This document shows positions 13,001 to 16,358 of a stretch of 16,358 nt of DNA, piece after piece (the stretch's first letter is position 1; every line of letters begins with the position of its first letter). Source of the DNA: Bacteroidales bacterium. Its GTDB lineage: Bacteria; Bacteroidota; Bacteroidia; Bacteroidales; F082. The notes beneath the pieces are model-generated. The model was not told the origin of the DNA. It did no database searches and worked only from the letters and a program-made list of their open reading frames with translations. Location of the stretch: positions 1 to 16,358 of the forward strand of contig JANTGU010000017.1 in assembly GCA_024762735.1 (NCBI GenBank). The letters run 5' to 3'. The position numbers and the translations under genes are program-made.

Positions 13001-13829
13001 TAAAACACTCATCAATAACTACAATATCAAGTATAAAGAGTTGATGGGCGTGTTAAACCGTAAGAAATTTATTGCCACGGTTGGCGATGAACTTCCCAAC
13101 GGAATCGTGCAGATGGCCAAGGTTTATATCGCCAAGAAACGTAAGTTGAAAGTGGGTGATAAAATGGCCGGTCGTCACGGTAACAAGGGTATTGTTTCGC
13201 GTATTGTTCGTGAAGAAGACATGCCTTTCCTCGAAGATGGAACACCGGTGGACATCGTGCTAAACCCCTTGGGTGTACCTTCGCGAATGAACCTCGGTCA
13301 GATTTATGAAACGGTGCTGGGTTGGGCAGGTAAAGAATTAGGATTAAAATTCGGAACCCCGATTTTTGATGGTGCCAATATTGATCAGATTAACGAATAC
13401 ATGAAACAAGCCGGGTTGCCCGAAAATGGAAGAGTATATCTCTACGACGGAAGTACCGGCGAACGTTTCGATCAGCCTGCCACGGTGGGTTATATCTACA
13501 TGTTGAAACTGCACCACCTTGTGGATGACAAGATGCACGCCCGTTCTATAGGACCTTATTCACTTATTACACAGCAACCATTGGGTGGTAAAGCTCAATT
13601 TGGTGGCCAGCGTTTTGGTGAGATGGAGGTATGGGCGCTTGAAGCCTTTGGTGCATCCAATATCCTTCAGGAAATCCTTACCGTTAAATCGGATGATGTT
13701 ACAGGCCGTGCCAAGGCATACGAAGCAATAGTCAAAGGCGAAAACATGCCAACGCCAAATGTTCCTGAATCCTTCAATGTACTGGTTCACGAATTAAGAG
13801 GTCTTGGTCTTGAACTTAACTTCGACTAG
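10023..13829 (+). CDS. rpoB: DNA-directed RNA polymerase subunit beta
   Basis: A full-length 1268-residue beta subunit. The start is TTG 10023: an in-frame stop lies at 10017-10019, and the N-terminal sequence (NERISFASIKN...YPDFL) aligns with Bacteroidia RpoB from its beginning. Visible landmarks are the rifampicin pocket (Leu471, Ser472, Gln473, Asp476, His486, Arg489, Ser491, all in the common sensitive state), PWKGYNYEDAI, and the active-site segment DKMAGRHGNKG with Lys1047 and Lys1055 (E. coli Lys1065 and Lys1073). The C-terminal switch and clamp region contains QQPLGGKAQFGGQRFGEMEVWALEAFGA. Thr520 occupies the place of E. coli Pro560, before the IETPEG motif. No SD is visible. rpoC follows after 38 nt. 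Confidence 0.99.
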   Translation: MAEIKNERISFASIKNQLPYPDFLDIQLKSFQDFFQLETNPDNRKNEGLYRVFAENFPITDARNNFVLEFLDYFIDPPRYTAEECIERGLTYSVPLKAKLKLYCTDPEHEDFETIVQDVYLGMIPYMTPKGTFVINGAERVIVSQLHRSPGVFFGQNRHANGTMLFSARIIPFKGSWMEFSTDINNVMYAYIDRKKKMPVTTLLRAIGYETDRDILEIFDLADEIKVSKAGLKRVIGRRLAARVVRSWFEDFVDEETGEVVTIERNDVIIERETVLENAHIEQIIEAGVKTILLHKDDATANEFQIVFNTLQKDTTNSEKEAVEYIYFQLRNALPPDEETARGIFEKLFFSEKRYDLGEVGRYRINKKLELNTPVDVRVLTKEDIILIITHLIKLANQKTLVDDIDHLSNRRVRTVGEQLYSQFGVGLARMARTIRERMNVRDNEVFTPTDLINAKTLSSVINSFFGTNALSQFMDQTNPLSEITHKRRISALGPGGLSRERAGFEVRDVHYTHYGRLCTIETPEGPNIGLISSLCVYAKINELGFIETPYRKVETGKIDFDHPPIYLSAEEEEDKIIAQANTVVTDDGQFVNDKVKVRYQADYPITPREQVDMIDIAPNQIASIAASLIPFLEHDDANRALMGSNMMRQAVPLLNAEAPIVGTGIEKFVARDSRVLINAEGDGVVEYVDADKIIIRYNRDELERLVSFDDDLKTYYLTKFQRTNQNTSINLRPIVRKGDKVQRGQVLCEGYATNDGELALGRNLKVAFMPWKGYNYEDAIVISERIIKDDVFTSVHIEEFTLDVRDTKRGIEELTNDIPNVSAEATKDLDDNGLIRVGAEVTDGDILIGKITPKGESDPTPEEKLLRAIFGDKAGDVKNASLKAPPSMKGVVISKHLFSRAAKNSISKSKEKEIITALDTEYEKYFKDLKAKLIDKLTVLISNRTSQGVYNTFGEMVVPQKTKFTQKILQTLDFTNINPDKWTTDKGKNELVKTLINNYNIKYKELMGVLNRKKFIATVGDELPNGIVQMAKVYIAKKRKLKVGDKMAGRHGNKGIVSRIVREEDMPFLEDGTPVDIVLNPLGVPSRMNLGQIYETVLGWAGKELGLKFGTPIFDGANIDQINEYMKQAGLPENGRVYLYDGSTGERFDQPATVGYIYMLKLHHLVDDKMHARSIGPYSLITQQPLGGKAQFGGQRFGEMEVWALEAFGASNILQEILTVKSDDVTGRAKAYEAIVKGENMPTPNVPESFNVLVHELRGLGLELNFD

Positions 13830-13867
13830 TTTTTAATTTTTTTTGATAATAAAATAACTATCAATAT

Positions 13868-16358
13868 ATGGCTTTCAGAAAAGACAGCAAAATTCCAGGT
13901 AGCTTTAACAAGATAACAATCAGCCTTGCCTCACCCGAATCCATTTTGGAGCGTTCGCATGGTGAAGTTTTAAAGCCTGAAACCATAAATTACCGTACTT
14001 ACAAACCCGAGCGCGACGGATTGTTCTGCGAGCGTATTTTCGGGCCTGTAAAGGACTACGAATGTCACTGCGGTAAATACAAGAGAATCCGTTACAAAGG
14101 GATTGTGTGTGACCGTTGTGGAGTGGAGGTAACCGAGAAAAAAGTTCGCCGCGAAAGAATGGGACACATCGAGCTGGTGGTACCGGTGGTGCATATATGG
14201 TTTGTAAGAACCCTGCCTAATAAAATTGGTGCTTTATTGGGATTGCCTACTAAAAAACTCGAGACTATTATCTACTACGAACGCTACGTGGTGATTAACC
14301 CGGGTATCAAAGAAGCTGATGGTATTAAGAAACTTGATTTCCTTTCGGAAGAAGAGTACCTCGACATTATGGAAGCGTTGCCTCCTGATCACCAGTACCT
14401 TCCTGACGATGATCCCAACAAGTTTGTTGCCAAGATGGGTGCCGAGGCTATCCATGATTTGTTGAAAGATATTGACCTCGACAAAACCTCTTTCGAGTTG
14501 CGTCACAAAGCCAATACCGAAACATCACAGCAGCGTAAGGCCGAGGCATTGCGTCGCTTGCAGGTTTTCGAGGCTTTCCGCGATTCACGAAAGAGACTGG
14601 AAAACCGTCCGGAATGGATGGTGGTTAAAATTGTGCCCGTGATACCCCCCGAATTGCGCCCGCTGGTTCCGTTGGATGGTGGCCGTTTTGCTACTTCCGA
14701 CCTCAATGACCTTTACCGCAGGGTAATTATTCGTAATAACAGGCTAAAACGATTGATTGAAATCAAAGCTCCTGACGTCATTATGCGTAACGAGAAACGT
14801 ATGTTGCAGGAAGCTGTGGATTCGTTGTTTGACAACTCTCGTAAATCGAGTGCCGTTAAAACCGACTCCAACCGTCCTTTGAAATCACTTTCTGATAGCT
14901 TGAAGGGTAAACAAGGACGTTTCCGTCAGAACTTGCTGGGTAAACGTGTTGACTATTCAGGCCGTTCGGTCATTATTGTGGGCCCCGAGCTGAAACTTAA
15001 CGAGTGTGGTCTTCCTAAAGGGATGGCTGCCGAGTTGTTTAAGCCGTTTATTATTCGCAAGCTGCTGGAACGCGGTATTGTAAAAACCGTTAAATCAGCT
15101 AAAAAAATTGTGGAACGTAAAGATGCCGTTGTTTGGGATATTCTTGAAAACATCCTGAAAGGGCATCCCGTGTTGCTTAACCGTGCGCCTACTTTGCACC
15201 GGTTGGGTATTCAGGCTTTCCAGCCAAAACTGGTGGAAGGTAAAGCCATTCAGCTTCACCCACTGGCCTGTACCGCGTTTAATGCTGACTTTGATGGTGA
15301 CCAGATGGCGGTGCACGTTCCGTTAGGAAATGCTGCTGTTTTGGAAGCCCAAATCTTAATGCTGGCTTCGCACAATATTCTTAACCCTGCCAACGGGGCT
15401 CCTATTACGGTACCTTCACAGGACATGGTATTGGGACTTTACTACATCACCAAAATAAGAAAAAGTTCCAAAGAACATCCTGTTAAAGGAGAGGGCATGA
15501 AGTTCTACTCTCCCGAGGAAGTGATTATAGCTTACAACGAAAAACGCGTTGATTTGCATGCTGCCATCAAGGTGAAGGTAAAAGTTAAAGAAGATGGCAA
15601 GCTTGTGAACAAGATGATTGATACCTCGGTAGGTCGTGTTATTTTTAACGAGAAAGTGCCAGAGGAGTATGGTTATATTGATCAGCTGTTAACCAAAAAA
15701 GCGCTTCGTGATATCATTAGCGAAATCCTGAAAGAGACGGGAAATGCTGTTACTGTTAAGTTTCTTGATGATATTAAAGGGCTGGGTTACCAGATGGCCT
15801 TTAAAGGTGGTTTGTCGTTTAACCTTGGCAATGTTATTGTCCCTGAAGTGAAAGAGGAGTTGGTTAAAACTGCCAACGAAGAGGTGGACGAGGTGATGGC
15901 GAACTATAACATGGGATTTATTACCAACAACGAACGTTATAACCAGATTATTGATATCTGGACACATACCAACGCCAAACTTACCAACATCGTGATGAAG
16001 GAGCTTGCCTCCGATGACCAGGGCTTTAACCCTGTTTACATGATGCTTGATTCGGGTGCTCGTGGATCGAAAGAACAGATTCGTCAGCTCTCGGGTATGA
16101 GGGGCTTGATGGCCAAACCTCAGAAATCAGGAGCCACCGGGGGTGAAATTATTGAAAACCCGATTCTCTCGAACTTTAAGGAGGGACTGACCGTACTTGA
16201 GTATTTTATCTCGACGCACGGTGCCCGTAAGGGTCTTGCCGATACCGCCCTTAAAACAGCGGATGCCGGTTACCTTACACGTCGTTTGGTTGACGTGGCC
16301 CAGGATGTGATTATCTCTGAAAAAGATTGTGGTACCTTACGAGGATTAACCACCACGG
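13868..16358 (+). CDS. rpoC: DNA-directed RNA polymerase subunit beta' (3' truncated by window end)
   Basis: The open frame from ATG 13868 runs without interruption to the window edge, giving 830 codons of the roughly 1400 expected. The N-terminus (MAFRKDSKIPGSFNKI) is followed by the clamp zinc ribbon, with Cys pairs in YECHCGKY and VCDRCGVEV, then RRERMGHIEL. The catalytic NADFDGD is at 472-478, with Mg-binding Asp474, Asp476 and Asp478. The bridge-helix and trigger-loop region is present (SGARGSKEQIRQLSGMRGLMAKP, then STHGARKGLADTALKTADAGYLTRRLVDVAQD). Cys821 in EKDCGT is the first ligand of the second zinc site, whose partners lie beyond the window. It is co-transcribed with rpoB. Confidence 0.99.
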   Translation, partial: MAFRKDSKIPGSFNKITISLASPESILERSHGEVLKPETINYRTYKPERDGLFCERIFGPVKDYECHCGKYKRIRYKGIVCDRCGVEVTEKKVRRERMGHIELVVPVVHIWFVRTLPNKIGALLGLPTKKLETIIYYERYVVINPGIKEADGIKKLDFLSEEEYLDIMEALPPDHQYLPDDDPNKFVAKMGAEAIHDLLKDIDLDKTSFELRHKANTETSQQRKAEALRRLQVFEAFRDSRKRLENRPEWMVVKIVPVIPPELRPLVPLDGGRFATSDLNDLYRRVIIRNNRLKRLIEIKAPDVIMRNEKRMLQEAVDSLFDNSRKSSAVKTDSNRPLKSLSDSLKGKQGRFRQNLLGKRVDYSGRSVIIVGPELKLNECGLPKGMAAELFKPFIIRKLLERGIVKTVKSAKKIVERKDAVVWDILENILKGHPVLLNRAPTLHRLGIQAFQPKLVEGKAIQLHPLACTAFNADFDGDQMAVHVPLGNAAVLEAQILMLASHNILNPANGAPITVPSQDMVLGLYYITKIRKSSKEHPVKGEGMKFYSPEEVIIAYNEKRVDLHAAIKVKVKVKEDGKLVNKMIDTSVGRVIFNEKVPEEYGYIDQLLTKKALRDIISEILKETGNAVTVKFLDDIKGLGYQMAFKGGLSFNLGNVIVPEVKEELVKTANEEVDEVMANYNMGFITNNERYNQIIDIWTHTNAKLTNIVMKELASDDQGFNPVYMMLDSGARGSKEQIRQLSGMRGLMAKPQKSGATGGEIIENPILSNFKEGLTVLEYFISTHGARKGLADTALKTADAGYLTRRLVDVAQDVIISEKDCGTLRGLTTT

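Overview
The window is a housekeeping segment of a Bacteroidota chromosome, most likely class Bacteroidia. The phylum call rests on three things: -7 boxes of the form TAnnTTTG with TTTG about 19-20 nt upstream, start codons mostly preceded by A-rich leaders without a Shine-Dalgarno (SD) sequence, and RpoB/RpoC/EF-Tu sequences that read like Bacteroidia proteins. The order cannot be fixed by eye.

Layout. Positions 76-290 hold two minus-strand tRNA-Val genes (anticodons CAC and GAC) with a terminator; a minus-strand promoter lies at 336-343. Positions 448-3276 hold a plus-strand pair: a secreted dipeptidyl peptidase IV-type S9 peptidase and a PlsC-type acyltransferase that starts at GTG two codons after the peptidase stop. 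Positions 3364-4856 hold rpsU (bS21), a Xer-type tyrosine recombinase and a short ribosome hibernation factor. Positions 5005-7665 hold tRNA-Thr(TGT), tRNA-Tyr(GTA), tRNA-Gly(TCC), tRNA-Thr(GGT), tuf, tRNA-Trp(CCA), secE and nusG. From 7711 to the window end come rplK, rplA, rplJ, rplL, rpoB and the first 830 codons of rpoC, which runs off the end.

Almost every gene from rpsU onward serves the ribosome, translation elongation, the Sec translocon or RNA polymerase. All lie on the plus strand with short gaps, so this is a large growth-rate-linked cluster with at least three recognisable promoters (before rpsU, before the recombinase and before the tRNA-tuf block).

I see no undescribed system, no phage, no insertion sequence and no CRISPR array. 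What deserves a second look is regulatory. Two promoters are interlocked with terminator-like hairpins. hpf has a near-perfect SD and rplA a good one, in a phylum whose ribosomes hide the anti-SD. Strong hairpins sit in the tRNA-Tyr/tRNA-Gly, tuf/tRNA-Trp and rplL/rpoB gaps. rpoB has an unavoidable TTG start, and one tRNA-Val has an acceptor-stem mismatch.
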